Of a stretch of 64,000 bases of DNA, positions 1-9,817 are shown piece after piece. The stretch spans positions 365,385-429,384 of the forward strand of contig DEAE01000024.1 in assembly GCA_002347025.1 (NCBI GenBank). Direction: 5' to 3'. The position numbers and the translations under genes are program-made. Position 1 is the first letter of the stretch; every line of letters starts with the position of its first letter. The notes under the pieces are model-generated. The model did no database searches, was not told the DNA's origin, and worked only from the letters and a program-made list of their open reading frames with translations. Source of the DNA: Acidobacteria bacterium UBA2990. GTDB taxonomy: Bacteria; Acidobacteriota; Vicinamibacteria; Vicinamibacterales; UBA8438.

Positions 1-214
1 TCGAAACATAAATAGTTGCTTGCTATTTGATTAGGACGATCGAAGCTAATATTTCGTTTACTTGGAACACTGAGCTTGTTTGACTCGATGTTAGAGGGTG
101 TAGATGGATGGATGCACTAGGGTCAACGGTAGTGCATGCTATTCTGTGCTCGCTGGTGGTTAACTCGTCGAAGCCAAGCTGGTCATCAATGAGGTGTGCT
201 CTAAGGAGATAGCA
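1..214. other. Left-edge non-coding stretch
   Basis: No convincing gene is visible here. The only long frame is a 65-codon minus-strand reading with no recognisable motif, which overlaps the ribosome-binding site of the next gene. The stretch probably holds the promoter and 5' leader of the gene starting at 215. I could not assign a -35/-10 pair with confidence. Confidence 0.4.
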
Positions 215-1216
215 ATGCATCCTAAGAGGTTACTTGTCGTCTTGTCTCTTGCCATGCTCCCCGTGATCTTGGGTTCTGGTGTGTTTGGGCAGAGTCAAAC
301 TTCTTCTTCGTTGTCCACTTGGACCCCTGAGCTCCTTGCTGATGGACAACCGAACATCACCGGCATGTGGAATAACTCAAACGCAATGTTTACTCCGCTT
401 GAACTTCCGGAGGATTTGGCTGATAGGGAATTTTCGACCGAAGAGCTTCAGGCCAGGGCTGAAGCTCGGGCGAGTGGGCGTAAGTCGGCGTCTGAGTGGC
501 GTGGGCACGAGAATTCCCGTGGGGTTGGTGGCTATGGAACCTACTGGTTCGATTGGTATTGGGAAGCACCAGTGGAGATTGGGCAGGCCTCGATAATTGT
601 TGATCCATCTACTGGCCGGGTTCCAGATCGCAGCGCCAATGCTCGGGAGTCCGTCGCAATGAATTTGGCTCAGTTGCATGATGCCGCCGAGAATATGGAA
701 TCTGGTGACCGGTGTATCTCACGTGGCGTTCTCGGTATGATGATGCCGACTGAATATAACAACGGTACCCTCATTCTCCAGTCGCCTGGCTATGTGGTTA
801 TTCACAGTGAGATGATTCACAATGCTCGGATCATTCCGATTGATTCTCCGCATGCGGATGCAAAGGTGCGCCAGTGGGAAGGTGACCCGAGAGGTCGTTG
901 GGAGGGAAGCACACTCATTGTCGAGTCGACCAATTTTCGAGCAGTGAAGAATATGCGAGGCCCTACAGCGGGAACACGTTCTCGCCAATCGGAAGCCCAG
1001 CGGACTGTGGAGCGATTTACCCTTGTCGGTCCGGACATTTTGCGATACTCGGTCACCATGGATGACCGAGAGACCTACACTGAGCCTTGGACTGCAGCCT
1101 TTCCATTCAATAGAGACGACAATTACTTGCAGTTTGAATACGCTTGCCATGAAGGCAACTATTCAGTCCCGAATGCGTTAGGTGGCGCACGCATAGAGGA
1201 GGCTGCTGGGCGCTAG
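215..1216 (+). CDS. Secreted protein of the 'DGQPNITGMW / WEGSTLIVES' family
   Basis: A protein of about 333 residues, exported by a Sec signal peptide (hydrophobic stretch after MHPKRLL, probable cleavage after VFGQ). I chose the ATG at 215 because AAGGAGA lies about 5 bases upstream; an earlier in-frame ATG at 194 has no such site. It shows the order DGQPNITGMW, then LVTDP-like text (SIIVDPSTGRVPD), then a Cys-containing DRCISRGV, then HNARIIPID, RGRWEGSTLIVES and finally FEYACHEGNYS. The same order occurs in the protein at 22674-23675, so the two are paralogues. The family is frequent in Acidobacteriota and has no known function. The WEGDTLVVET-type strand pattern suggests a beta-rich extracytoplasmic fold. 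It is transcribed alone. Confidence 0.85.
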   Translation: MHPKRLLVVLSLAMLPVILGSGVFGQSQTSSSLSTWTPELLADGQPNITGMWNNSNAMFTPLELPEDLADREFSTEELQARAEARASGRKSASEWRGHENSRGVGGYGTYWFDWYWEAPVEIGQASIIVDPSTGRVPDRSANARESVAMNLAQLHDAAENMESGDRCISRGVLGMMMPTEYNNGTLILQSPGYVVIHSEMIHNARIIPIDSPHADAKVRQWEGDPRGRWEGSTLIVESTNFRAVKNMRGPTAGTRSRQSEAQRTVERFTLVGPDILRYSVTMDDRETYTEPWTAAFPFNRDDNYLQFEYACHEGNYSVPNALGGARIEEAAGR

Positions 1217-1261
1217 GGGCTATTGGGTTGCTCTTGGTGGATCGCGGTCAGTCGGTGAGAA

Positions 1262-1639
1262 TCACTGACACCGTTTGACTGAGACGTTTGTACCATCTGG
1301 GACTTCGCTAAGCAATTCAGGCTTCCCTTCGATGTGCCCCAACACGTTTACTGGGCTGGCTGGCCTGATTTCATTGCTGCTGCTCACTGGGGTTGGTCCC
1401 CAGAAGAGGCATAAGGCTTGGCCTGGAGGCCAGTAGGCGACTGCCCCTTTTTCGACCGTTTCCTGCGCATCATCCTCTTCTGCTTCGACCGGGATGGAAA
1501 AATAAATTTCGTCTCCCCATTTCTGGGCGGAACCGGTGAACGGTAGTGCCTTCCATAGTGCTTCAGCTGTCACTGAATGATTTAGGTTCGCTGCAAGGGT
1601 GACGCCAGCCGCCTTAATCTCAATGCGCCTCTCGGTCAT
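1262..1639 (-). CDS. Cyclophilin-like fold protein (PF04126 type)
   Basis: A 125-residue soluble protein without a signal peptide. The text resembles the small bacterial cyclophilin-like family (TM1367 type): the pattern GDEIYFSIPV, then VEKGAVAYWPPGQALCLFWGPTP and NVLGHIEG is typical of that beta-barrel. Family members resemble peptidyl-prolyl isomerases in fold, but an enzymatic role is not established. It faces the secreted protein at 215-1216 tail to tail, with 45 bases between, and is divergent from the DUF1553 gene that follows, so it is probably its own transcription unit. Assignment is by recognition of the conserved YWPPGQALC.FWG block. Confidence 0.75.
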   Translation of the reverse strand: MTERRIEIKAAGVTLAANLNHSVTAEALWKALPFTGSAQKWGDEIYFSIPVEAEEDDAQETVEKGAVAYWPPGQALCLFWGPTPVSSSNEIRPASPVNVLGHIEGKPELLSEVPDGTNVSVKRCQ

Positions 1640-1831
1640 CTGTTATGTCCTCCGCCGCTATTCCAGCGGCATTCTATCCATGTTCAGTCTTCCTGTGTCG
1701 CCTGTGAACTGACGGGTTGGTTCAAAATCAGCTAAATCCAAATGGAGTTTCTGTTAGGGATTGATTCTAGCAGGGGGCCTACACTTGCACGGCAGCTCAA
1801 CTGGCGGTAGATTACGGGCGTATTTTTCTCT

Positions 1832-4800
1832 GTGAGGCAGCGGATGAGTTCTAAGCTTGGTGTGATTAGCAGTTTGATTGCTCTGACATCGGTGGTGGCG
1901 GTCGGTGCTCAGCCGAATTCTCAGGCCGGTGGAGGCCCAAGTCTAGACCAGGTTGAATTTTTCGAGACAGAAATTCGTCCGCGGTTAGCTGATAACTGTT
2001 TTCAGTGTCACAGTTCCAGCGTCCAGGCCCCTTTTGGAGGATTGCGCTTGGATAGTCGGGAGGGTCTGTTGACCGGTGGTGATTCCGGTCCTGCCATTGT
2101 TCCGGGCGACCCGGCCAACAGTCCGCTGGTACAAAGGATACAGGGTCGCCCTGTGCTGATGCCTCCGACCGGACCACTCGATGAGTCGGCTGTTGCGAGT
2201 TTGATAGCGTGGGTCGAGATGGGTGCTCCATGGCCGCAGGCTTCGGATGATATGGCCGGCGACATCCCCGATCCGTCGGATCCGTTTGATCTTGAGAAGA
2301 GGCGACGTGCCCACTGGGCCTGGCAACCGGTTAGCCTCTTTGAGCCACCTGAGGTTCAAGAGGAACGGTGGCCCCTAGACATGATCGACCGGTTCATTCT
2401 TGCCGGACTTGAAGATAAGGGGCTCAGCCCGGCATCCCCTGCCGCCCGTGAGCAATTGATCCGGAGGTTATCGTTTGACCTTCGAGGTTTACCGCCAACG
2501 CCAGCCGAGATCGCCAGGTTCGTTGCTGATACTGCGACGTCGGCCTACGTTGATTTGGTGGACCGATTCCTCGAATCACCACACTTTGGTGAGCGTTGGG
2601 CGCGCCATTGGATGGACCTGTTTCGTTACAGTGAGTCCCATGGTAGCGAGGGAGACCCTGACATCCCTTTTGCCTGGCGGTATCGAGATTACCTGATTCG
2701 TGCTTTCAATGGGGATGTCCCGTATGACCAACTGGTTCGAGAGCATTTGGCAGGAGACTTGCTAGCGAACCCGCGCCTCAATTCTGAGAGCCGACTTAAC
2801 GAGTCCATTGTCGGGACGGGTCACTATCGACTGGTTGAGCATGGTTATCAGCCGGTTGATCCTTGGGAGGATCGGGTCAAGTGGGCTGACAACCAGGTCG
2901 ATGTTGTATCGAAGGCTTTTCTTGGTCTCACTGTTTCTTGTGCTCGGTGTCACGACCACAAGTTTGATGCCATTAGCCAAAAAGATTACTACTCGTTTTT
3001 TGGAACGTTGTATGGTGCGAGGCCAACCCAGCGAGCCATTGATGATCCGGCGTTTCTGGATACAAATAGGCTTGCTCTAGAAAGGCTGAAAATCGAGATT
3101 CGAGATCGTTTGGCAGATGCTTGGTTAGAGGCTGCCGATACCATTCCGGCGCAATTGCTTGATGAGGTTGAGTCGCTTAGAGCGACTAATCTAAAACCAG
3201 AGTCAGGAAGTGTTTTGAATGAGGACACTCTGGACGGCGGTGTCCTTGGGGCTTGGCGTGAGGTGGCCTCGGTTGAGGAAGGCGGTGTAGCACGAGCCTG
3301 GCTTGAACTTGAAGAGCGTTGGGAATCGGAAATAGATGACCGTAGTCGTTTTAATCGAGAGCATTTCGAGACAGCGTGGGATTTGAGTGGCGCTGATTAT
3401 GCTTTGACTGTCGGTCACGGAACGGGTCGACCACAAACCCCGTCATCGCCTGGAGAGTTTGCAGTTGAGCTACGTGGTGACCGCTTGTTGAGCGGGATCT
3501 ATCCAGGAGGGGCCTATACCCACTTGCTGTCGTCAAAACATGCCGGGGTAATTCAGACACCACGTTTCACCATAGACAACGACTTCGTTAGTTTGAAGGT
3601 GCTTGGTGGTGATCTCAGTTTTGCTGTGCTTATCATTGAGAACTATGCCGTTCCGAGAGGTGGTATTTACCACCTGCGTTACAGCCCGAAGCAAGATGAG
3701 ATGGTCTGGGCCAGGTGGGACACTAGTTTCTGGAAAGGGTTCAGTGCCTATATCGAGTTTGCGACGCAGGATGACGTCACGCAGTTTTCCTTTGATCCTG
3801 AAGACAGATTAGCGGTAAATCGCCCAACTCGACGGGGTGATGGACGGTCCGCTATCGGCGTTAGCCAGGTTTTGTTTCACGATAGCGATCAGGCCCCGCG
3901 TGAGACAGGTCTCCCCATCCGCTATTTGCTTGATGGGACCGACGATGTTCCCTCTTCCAGGCAAGCACTAGCCACGCGTATTGGGCAGAAGGTGCGGGAG
4001 GTGGTCGCGGCCTGGCGTGATGGGCGTTTAACTGAGTTCCAAGCGGCATTTCTTGACGAGTTTGTTCGGGCAGACCTGTTACCTCGTTCGCTTGAGCAAC
4101 TTGTGGACTTGCGAGGGCCTGTTGCCCAATATCGATTACTTGAACGGGATGTCCCTGTGGCTCGTCGTGCGCCTGGTGTTGTCGAAGAAGGAGCCCCAGA
4201 TCAACCGTTGTTGGTTCGTGGCAGTCACCAGAACCGAGGTGAGGTCGTACCACGGGGGTTTCTGTCCGCTCTTGCTGACGAGTCGTATCCTGAACCTTCC
4301 CTGGTGCGCTTACGTCTAGCTGAAGCAATTACTGACCCTGGCAATCCACTCACTGGGCGGGTTGCGGTAAATCGGCTGTGGCGGCATCTGTTCGGGTATG
4401 GGTTGGTTGCCACGGTTGATAATTTTGGTCGACTGGGGGACCGACCTTCTCATCCGAGGCTACTGGATCATCTGGCCGGTGCCTTCGTAGAAGACGGCTA
4501 CTCGCTGAAGAGGTTAATTCGCCGATTGGTGTTGACCCAAACCTACCAGATGAGCAGCCAAGCCTCCCAGAGGTCACTCGAAATCGATCCGTCCAATCGA
4601 TACCTGCAGCATGCCAATGTCAGACGGCTCGATGCGGAGGCAATTCGCGACTCGATGTTGTTGGTATCGGGGCGGTTTAATTCAACCATGTACGGACCCT
4701 CAGTGCCGGTGTACTATGCCCCGCGATACGGATTGACTAGAGCCAATCCTGATGTTGGTCCGGTAGATGGGGATGGGCGTCGCAGCATCTACCAGGAGAT

Positions 4801-5185
4801 ACGCCGCAACGCCCATAACCCTTTCTTGGAGGTGTTTGACTCGCCGAAGCCGGCGACGACGCGTGGCCAGCGTGACGCTACGAATGTTCCTGCGCAGTCA
4901 TTAACTTTATTGAACAGTCCGTTCGTGGTTGGGCAGGCCGCCGAGTGGGGGAGCCGTCTCTCCGAAGGTGAGGCAGGCACAGTCCGCGGGCGTGTTGACC
5001 ATATGTTCCTCAAGGCTTTGGCAAGACGGCCAACTGAAACTGAGCGTGCACGGATAACGGACTACCTCATGAACGTAGCGTCGCAGCGTAAGACTTCAGA
5101 GCATCTCTTACTCTACGATCGGCAGGTGTGGCAGGATGTAGCACACAGTTTGTTCAATTTGAAAGAATATATATTCATTCAATAA
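1832..5185 (+). CDS. Planctomycete-type cytochrome protein, PSCyt1-DUF1549-DUF1553
   Basis: A large exported protein (1117 residues from the GTG at 1832; an ATG at 1844 is equally plausible) with an N-terminal signal ending near VAVGAQ. An N-terminal PSCyt1 domain carries a CxxCH (DNCFQCH, C56-H60). The DUF1549/PSCyt2 region (about 160-400) includes GERWARHWMD and a second CxxCH (CARCHDHKFD, C370-H374). The C-terminal DUF1553/PSD1 region (about 830-1090) has NRLWRHLFG and NVPAQSLTLLNSPF. Two potential haem c sites suggest periplasmic redox or electron-transfer chemistry, but the biochemical role of the family is unknown. The DUF1501 gene follows after 16 bases, the standard partner arrangement in Planctomycetota and Acidobacteriota. 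Confidence 0.92.
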   Translation: MRQRMSSKLGVISSLIALTSVVAVGAQPNSQAGGGPSLDQVEFFETEIRPRLADNCFQCHSSSVQAPFGGLRLDSREGLLTGGDSGPAIVPGDPANSPLVQRIQGRPVLMPPTGPLDESAVASLIAWVEMGAPWPQASDDMAGDIPDPSDPFDLEKRRRAHWAWQPVSLFEPPEVQEERWPLDMIDRFILAGLEDKGLSPASPAAREQLIRRLSFDLRGLPPTPAEIARFVADTATSAYVDLVDRFLESPHFGERWARHWMDLFRYSESHGSEGDPDIPFAWRYRDYLIRAFNGDVPYDQLVREHLAGDLLANPRLNSESRLNESIVGTGHYRLVEHGYQPVDPWEDRVKWADNQVDVVSKAFLGLTVSCARCHDHKFDAISQKDYYSFFGTLYGARPTQRAIDDPAFLDTNRLALERLKIEIRDRLADAWLEAADTIPAQLLDEVESLRATNLKPESGSVLNEDTLDGGVLGAWREVASVEEGGVARAWLELEERWESEIDDRSRFNREHFETAWDLSGADYALTVGHGTGRPQTPSSPGEFAVELRGDRLLSGIYPGGAYTHLLSSKHAGVIQTPRFTIDNDFVSLKVLGGDLSFAVLIIENYAVPRGGIYHLRYSPKQDEMVWARWDTSFWKGFSAYIEFATQDDVTQFSFDPEDRLAVNRPTRRGDGRSAIGVSQVLFHDSDQAPRETGLPIRYLLDGTDDVPSSRQALATRIGQKVREVVAAWRDGRLTEFQAAFLDEFVRADLLPRSLEQLVDLRGPVAQYRLLERDVPVARRAPGVVEEGAPDQPLLVRGSHQNRGEVVPRGFLSALADESYPEPSLVRLRLAEAITDPGNPLTGRVAVNRLWRHLFGYGLVATVDNFGRLGDRPSHPRLLDHLAGAFVEDGYSLKRLIRRLVLTQTYQMSSQASQRSLEIDPSNRYLQHANVRRLDAEAIRDSMLLVSGRFNSTMYGPSVPVYYAPRYGLTRANPDVGPVDGDGRRSIYQEIRRNAHNPFLEVFDSPKPATTRGQRDATNVPAQSLTLLNSPFVVGQAAEWGSRLSEGEAGTVRGRVDHMFLKALARRPTETERARITDYLMNVASQRKTSEHLLLYDRQVWQDVAHSLFNLKEYIFIQ

Positions 5186-5201
5186 AGGCCTGAGGCTATC
5201 G

Positions 5202-6662
5202 ATGTCTTATATTCCACGCCATCATACGGGGTTGCGCCCTTTTCTGACCCGCCGCGAGATGTTGAGGCAAACGTCGACCGGTTTCGGCATGTTGGCGCTG
5301 TCAGCGCTATTGGCAGATCGCTCGTATGCTGGCTTGGCTCAGGACGGAGTTGAGGGACCGCTTGCGGCCAAAGCACCGCACTTCACCCCGAAGGTGAAGA
5401 ACGTCATCTTCTGCTACATGTCCGGGGGACTTTCACATATCGACTCGTTCGATCCTAAACCACGTCTTGCGGCTGAAGCAGGGCAACCGATGCCGTTCCA
5501 GACCGAACGTACAATGTTCAATCAGGACGGTAACATTCTCCCAAGTCCGTGGGCGTTTACCCAGCATGGGAAGAGCGGTATCCCCGTGAGCGCTCTGTTT
5601 CCGCACATTGGCAGCGTTGCGGACGAATTGACCGTGATTCGTTCGATGACGGCGCCGTTCATGGAGCATGCTCAGGCGAACTTCTACTTCCATTGTGGTA
5701 TGCCTTTCACGGGATTCCCTAGCGTGGGGGCTTGGGTCACATATGGGCTGGGTACTGAGAATCAAAACCTCCCAGGGTTCGTGGTCTTGGGTAGCGGCGG
5801 TATTCCACTTGGGGGTGTGAATGTTTTTGGTAATGGGTTTCTGCCTGCTATTCACCAGGGCTCGATGATCTACCCTGAGAATGCTGAACCGCTCAATAAT
5901 GTTCAACCCCAAGAGACAGATCGACAGCAGCGTGACCGGCTGAGTGTTGTAGGAGATTTAGATAGTCGGTTTCTTGAGCGAGTTGGTGGCAATCAGCAAG
6001 TTGAAGCAGCGATCGATAACTACGAAATTGCTTACCGGATGCAAACGGCTGTACCTGAGTTAGTTGATCTAGCTGGCGAGACAGAGGCAACTAAAAAACT
6101 TTACGGGCTCGATTCATCGAATGCTTCGACCGCAGCATACGGGCGCCAGTGTTTGGTGGCCCGTCGGCTAGTGGAGCGCGGGGTACGGTTTGTTGAATTA
6201 ACGATGGTTGGTACTGATGGCATGGGGCAGGCGGCAAATCCTTGGGACCAGCACACCAAACTGGAAGAAGGGCATACAGCCAATGCTATGACGGTCGACA
6301 AGCCAGTGGCTGGGTTGGTCAAAGATCTCAAGTCACGAGGGCTGCTCGACGAAACGTTGGTAATTTTTTCAGGCGAGTTTGGTAGGACGCCATTTGTGCA
6401 GGGCACGAATGGACGCGACCACAATCCGTATGGATTCAGTCTTTGGTTGGCGGGTGGCGGTCTTAAGAAAGGGTTTGTTTACGGGCAAACTGATGACTAT
6501 GGCTATCGAGTGGTCGAGAACGCACATACCGTGAGGGATCTTCACGCGACGGTTCTCACATTACTTGGGCTCGATTACCAGAGTCTGACATATCGTTTTG
6601 GTGGTCGGGATTTCCGTCTTGCTGACGTTGATGGTCACCCAATCCGAGGCATTATCGCCTAG
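5202..6662 (+). CDS. DUF1501 protein (alkaline phosphatase/sulfatase-like fold), Tat-exported
   Basis: A 486-residue protein with a twin-arginine signal (TRREMLRQTSTGFGMLALSA), so it is probably folded, with any metal loaded, in the cytoplasm before export. The body shows the DUF1501 signatures FCYMSGGLSHIDSFDPKP near residue 70, HTKLEEGH, and FSGEFGRTP with GRDHNPYGFSLWLAGGG towards the C-terminus. These Asp/His/Glu blocks match the metal-binding positions of the alkaline-phosphatase superfamily, although no activity is known for DUF1501. It lies 16 bases after the DUF1553 gene and is almost certainly cotranscribed; such pairs are usually presumed to act together. Confidence 0.92.
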   Translation: MSYIPRHHTGLRPFLTRREMLRQTSTGFGMLALSALLADRSYAGLAQDGVEGPLAAKAPHFTPKVKNVIFCYMSGGLSHIDSFDPKPRLAAEAGQPMPFQTERTMFNQDGNILPSPWAFTQHGKSGIPVSALFPHIGSVADELTVIRSMTAPFMEHAQANFYFHCGMPFTGFPSVGAWVTYGLGTENQNLPGFVVLGSGGIPLGGVNVFGNGFLPAIHQGSMIYPENAEPLNNVQPQETDRQQRDRLSVVGDLDSRFLERVGGNQQVEAAIDNYEIAYRMQTAVPELVDLAGETEATKKLYGLDSSNASTAAYGRQCLVARRLVERGVRFVELTMVGTDGMGQAANPWDQHTKLEEGHTANAMTVDKPVAGLVKDLKSRGLLDETLVIFSGEFGRTPFVQGTNGRDHNPYGFSLWLAGGGLKKGFVYGQTDDYGYRVVENAHTVRDLHATVLTLLGLDYQSLTYRFGGRDFRLADVDGHPIRGIIA

Positions 6663-6710
6663 AGCCCGATTCAGTTCGATAGGCTTAGGTAAGTGGGTCA
6701 AGCAGTCGAT

Positions 6711-9548
6711 CTAGAAGCGGAATAGATACGACAGCTTGGTGAAAAATGCACGGTTGGTTCGTTGCAGTGCGGAGGTAGGGTATCGCACGGCGTCGAGGAG
6801 GTTGCCCTGCTCGTAGTGATCATCGTAGCCGATGAAGAACACCGTGCCGGCATTCACTCGGTAGGTGAACAGGAGGTTGGCCCCGAGTGTCTTGTTCAAG
6901 GTGTTGTATTGCATGATGTTACGGAGTAGAAACCTGTTGGTGAATTGATAGGTGGTGAAGGTTCTGAGAATCTTGACGTCGAACACGAGTTCGTCGACAC
7001 GTGGATCGTGAAGACGGCTCGTGGTAAGGGTCAGGTCGGTATTGAGTCGCGCCATCGGGCGAAGACCTAAGAAGGCAGTTGATGAGACGGCAGTTCCTAG
7101 GAAAGGGGTATCGCTATACCTGACCTGGTCCCCTAAAATTAGAAATCCGCCAGCAGATAGGCGACGACTAGCACTGACCGCCCCACCTAGGAATGCCTGA
7201 GTCTTTGTGAATTCGACTCCTTCGTAGCGCTCCATATCCCTATTAACGTTTGCAATAGTGATGATGTTGTTTGACAGTGTTGACATCATGCCGATGCTTG
7301 TTTGTTCGTCCTGCAACACTCCAGAAAAATCATAGATGCGTCCGTAACTGGCCAGAGGTCCCCAGCTGATGACCTTATTACCTGGCCACCAACGATACGA
7401 TGCATTGGTACGGATACTCCGGGTGTCCACCCGATGTACGAATCCAGTGTCTGTCCAGAAATTAGGGTCGACGGTATCTACTGATGCGCCATAGCTCAGG
7501 TTTCGCCCTTGGCGGTTGTACGCGACATGGGCGGTGGGTCCACTGCGTTCAACTCCCTCTTTGTCCCGGTGCTCGGACCCCGCGTAGAGGAAGGTTAGCG
7601 CCGAGGTTCGGCCAAGGCGGAATCGAGCATCAGCGCCGATTACTCGACTATAACCATTGAGAAATTGCCGGTCGGTTGCGATGAGCCCGACGGACGACTC
7701 AGCATAAAGATCGTAACGAGCACGGCCAACGAAGATTTGAGACGTCTTGCCGAATGCTGGGTCAGTAAGGTCGTTGACCCTGCCTGGTGCCTCATCGTTA
7801 GCGATTAGTGCGCCGAGCGTTGTATTGCCAACTTTACCAGTAAGTTTTGCGCCATAGCGTGGGTCAACGATGGTTCGTGTATGGAGCAGGTTCACTTGGC
7901 CAGGCACGGTGAATATCTCTTGGCCTTCTAGGAAAAATGGGCGAAGTTCCGGGAAGAATAGTGGAAAGCGTTGGTTGGCTTCGATCTGAGGAATGTCGGA
8001 TTGGATCTGAGAAAAATCGGGATTGTAGGTAAAGTCGGCCGTTAGGTTTGGCGTGATCCCGTATTTCAGGTTCAACGCTCCCTCTGGCTGGGTCTCAGTG
8101 GGAAATGCACCGGTTGCCTTGTCGAGCGAACCAAACTGAATACTGGTGAAGGTTGGCAGGATTTCGACGTTTCGGCTGGACGACAGGTCAGTAAGGCCTT
8201 CAAGTATGCCCATTTGGGTCATGAATCCGGCTATTCCACGTGAGACCGGAGCCCACACGACCGCTTCGTTTTTACTGGGAATAGTTCTTGTTACTTGAAA
8301 ACCCCATCGATGGGGTTCGTCGGGATCTCGTCTTGGATATCTTAGGCTTTTGAACGGGATCATCAACTCCGCAGTCCAACCGTCTTCAACCAAGGTGCCG
8401 CTTGTGCTAAATAGTGCATCCCATGATGTGTCCCCAATCGGAGGCCCACCCATTGAGGCGGCGATAGCCGCACCCATGCCTCCTCGACCACTACCGGGAG
8501 AGCTCCCCCCGCTCCCTGGACGAGTGGCGCTGCTACTGTTTCCGGTCGCCATTGATTGCTGGGCGCTAGACTCGAGAAGTGAATCGGCCTGCACGCCGTA
8601 GCCATTGACCGAAAAGACATACGCGCGTTGCTGGTCGACAAATGGATCAAAATAGAAGGCCACTGTGTCATCGCTGAAGGTTTGGTCACGATCGGTTCTG
8701 TTGGCTCGAATAAGCTCGATGTCCGAGTAGTGCGCGCGAACGCCAAAGTAGAGATTGTTGTTGTCATAGGTGACGAATATTTCGGTTTGTTCCGTTGCTG
8801 CGGCGCCGTCGGTCGGGGTTTGCTGTACGAATTCGGTGATTCGTGCTGCTTGTTGCCAGACACTATCGTCCAAGCTGCCATCGATCAGTGGTGGGGTAGA
8901 GATACGAGTCGGACGAATGCTAGGCCGTCCTGCCAGAATACCTATTTGGGTCGCTCCGTTGGACTGTTGACTTGGTTCCGGTCTGGCTGTTGCTGGGGAC
9001 GTGGGGTCGGCCGGTAGCGATTGGGTTCCGTCAGAACCTTGAACTGATTGGTCAGGAGGTTGTTCTGGCTCAGGTGACCGAAGGGTGCTGTCTCCAAGGC
9101 CAGCGGTCAGTTCTGTCGCTAGCCGGTCTTGGAGCGAAAAAAGGTCTTTCGTTAGACCAACTAGCGTGATTGTTCGTTGTACGGTTTGGCTCGAGATTTC
9201 CAGCAACCGAGCCGTGATCCGTAGTTGTTCGCCGAGACGTTGATAGCTGCCGTTGATGGTCCACTGTGCTCCGAGTGTTCCGGCTACTGAATCACCTGAT
9301 GATGTGTCCTCAGAGTCGGTTGGTGAACTGAGTGCGATTGTCGTTATGCCGCTGGCCTCGAGCCTAGCGGCGATGGTTACCGCTATGCCGGTACCAAACC
9401 AATCATCTGACGAGTGTTGAGAGATGTTGTAGAAGGGTTGGACTGCGATACATCCGTACAGTTGGGATGATGGCTCTTGCCCCTTGATTCCAGTGGCAGC
9501 CAACAAGGCGAATATGTAGCAAACAACAATTCCACGTCTGACGAACAT
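6711..9548 (-). CDS. TolB/FlgO-like N-terminus fused to CBM9 and DUF5916 outer-membrane barrel
   Basis: A 945-residue protein with a signal peptide (FALLAATGIKGQ). Residues about 30-155 read like the TolB-N/FlgO-type domain (CIAVQPFYNIS, DDWFGTGIAVTIAARL, WTINGSYQRLGEQLRITARLL). A low-complexity linker rich in P, S, Q and T follows. Residues about 210-330 form a family-9 carbohydrate-binding-like module (PPLIDGSLDDSVWQQA, LYFGVRAHYSD, FYFDPFVDQQRAYVFSVN). From about 430 to the end is the DUF5916 region, many alternating beta strands ending in KLSYLFRF, a C-terminal Phe typical of outer-membrane barrels. A Gly/Ser-rich insertion (about 335-370) interrupts the CBM9-DUF5916 join. It converges on the DUF1501 gene. 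Ligand unknown; polysaccharide or peptide uptake is possible. Confidence 0.88.
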   Translation of the reverse strand: MFVRRGIVVCYIFALLAATGIKGQEPSSQLYGCIAVQPFYNISQHSSDDWFGTGIAVTIAARLEASGITTIALSSPTDSEDTSSGDSVAGTLGAQWTINGSYQRLGEQLRITARLLEISSQTVQRTITLVGLTKDLFSLQDRLATELTAGLGDSTLRSPEPEQPPDQSVQGSDGTQSLPADPTSPATARPEPSQQSNGATQIGILAGRPSIRPTRISTPPLIDGSLDDSVWQQAARITEFVQQTPTDGAAATEQTEIFVTYDNNNLYFGVRAHYSDIELIRANRTDRDQTFSDDTVAFYFDPFVDQQRAYVFSVNGYGVQADSLLESSAQQSMATGNSSSATRPGSGGSSPGSGRGGMGAAIAASMGGPPIGDTSWDALFSTSGTLVEDGWTAELMIPFKSLRYPRRDPDEPHRWGFQVTRTIPSKNEAVVWAPVSRGIAGFMTQMGILEGLTDLSSSRNVEILPTFTSIQFGSLDKATGAFPTETQPEGALNLKYGITPNLTADFTYNPDFSQIQSDIPQIEANQRFPLFFPELRPFFLEGQEIFTVPGQVNLLHTRTIVDPRYGAKLTGKVGNTTLGALIANDEAPGRVNDLTDPAFGKTSQIFVGRARYDLYAESSVGLIATDRQFLNGYSRVIGADARFRLGRTSALTFLYAGSEHRDKEGVERSGPTAHVAYNRQGRNLSYGASVDTVDPNFWTDTGFVHRVDTRSIRTNASYRWWPGNKVISWGPLASYGRIYDFSGVLQDEQTSIGMMSTLSNNIITIANVNRDMERYEGVEFTKTQAFLGGAVSASRRLSAGGFLILGDQVRYSDTPFLGTAVSSTAFLGLRPMARLNTDLTLTTSRLHDPRVDELVFDVKILRTFTTYQFTNRFLLRNIMQYNTLNKTLGANLLFTYRVNAGTVFFIGYDDHYEQGNLLDAVRYPTSALQRTNRAFFTKLSYLFRF

Positions 9549-9817
9549 TGCTAGTCTTGAGGTTGCTTGCCGTGGTGAGGAGCAGGCTAGAGAGATGATT
9601 TGGTCAGATAGATCGATACAGGTACCATTAGCTTAAGCTGGGACAATAATAGGATAACCCATTGTCGAGGTTGGGAGTTTTGGAGCGGCGCCTGTGGACT
9701 GTCGGCTAGGCTACCATAAAGGCCTGCCGAAATTCTGTCGCACTAGGACAGTTCGAGCGATAGCATGTGTATCGTGCCGCGTTGCTAGTCTAAAGAAAAG
9801 AGAGTAAGGGTGATTGC

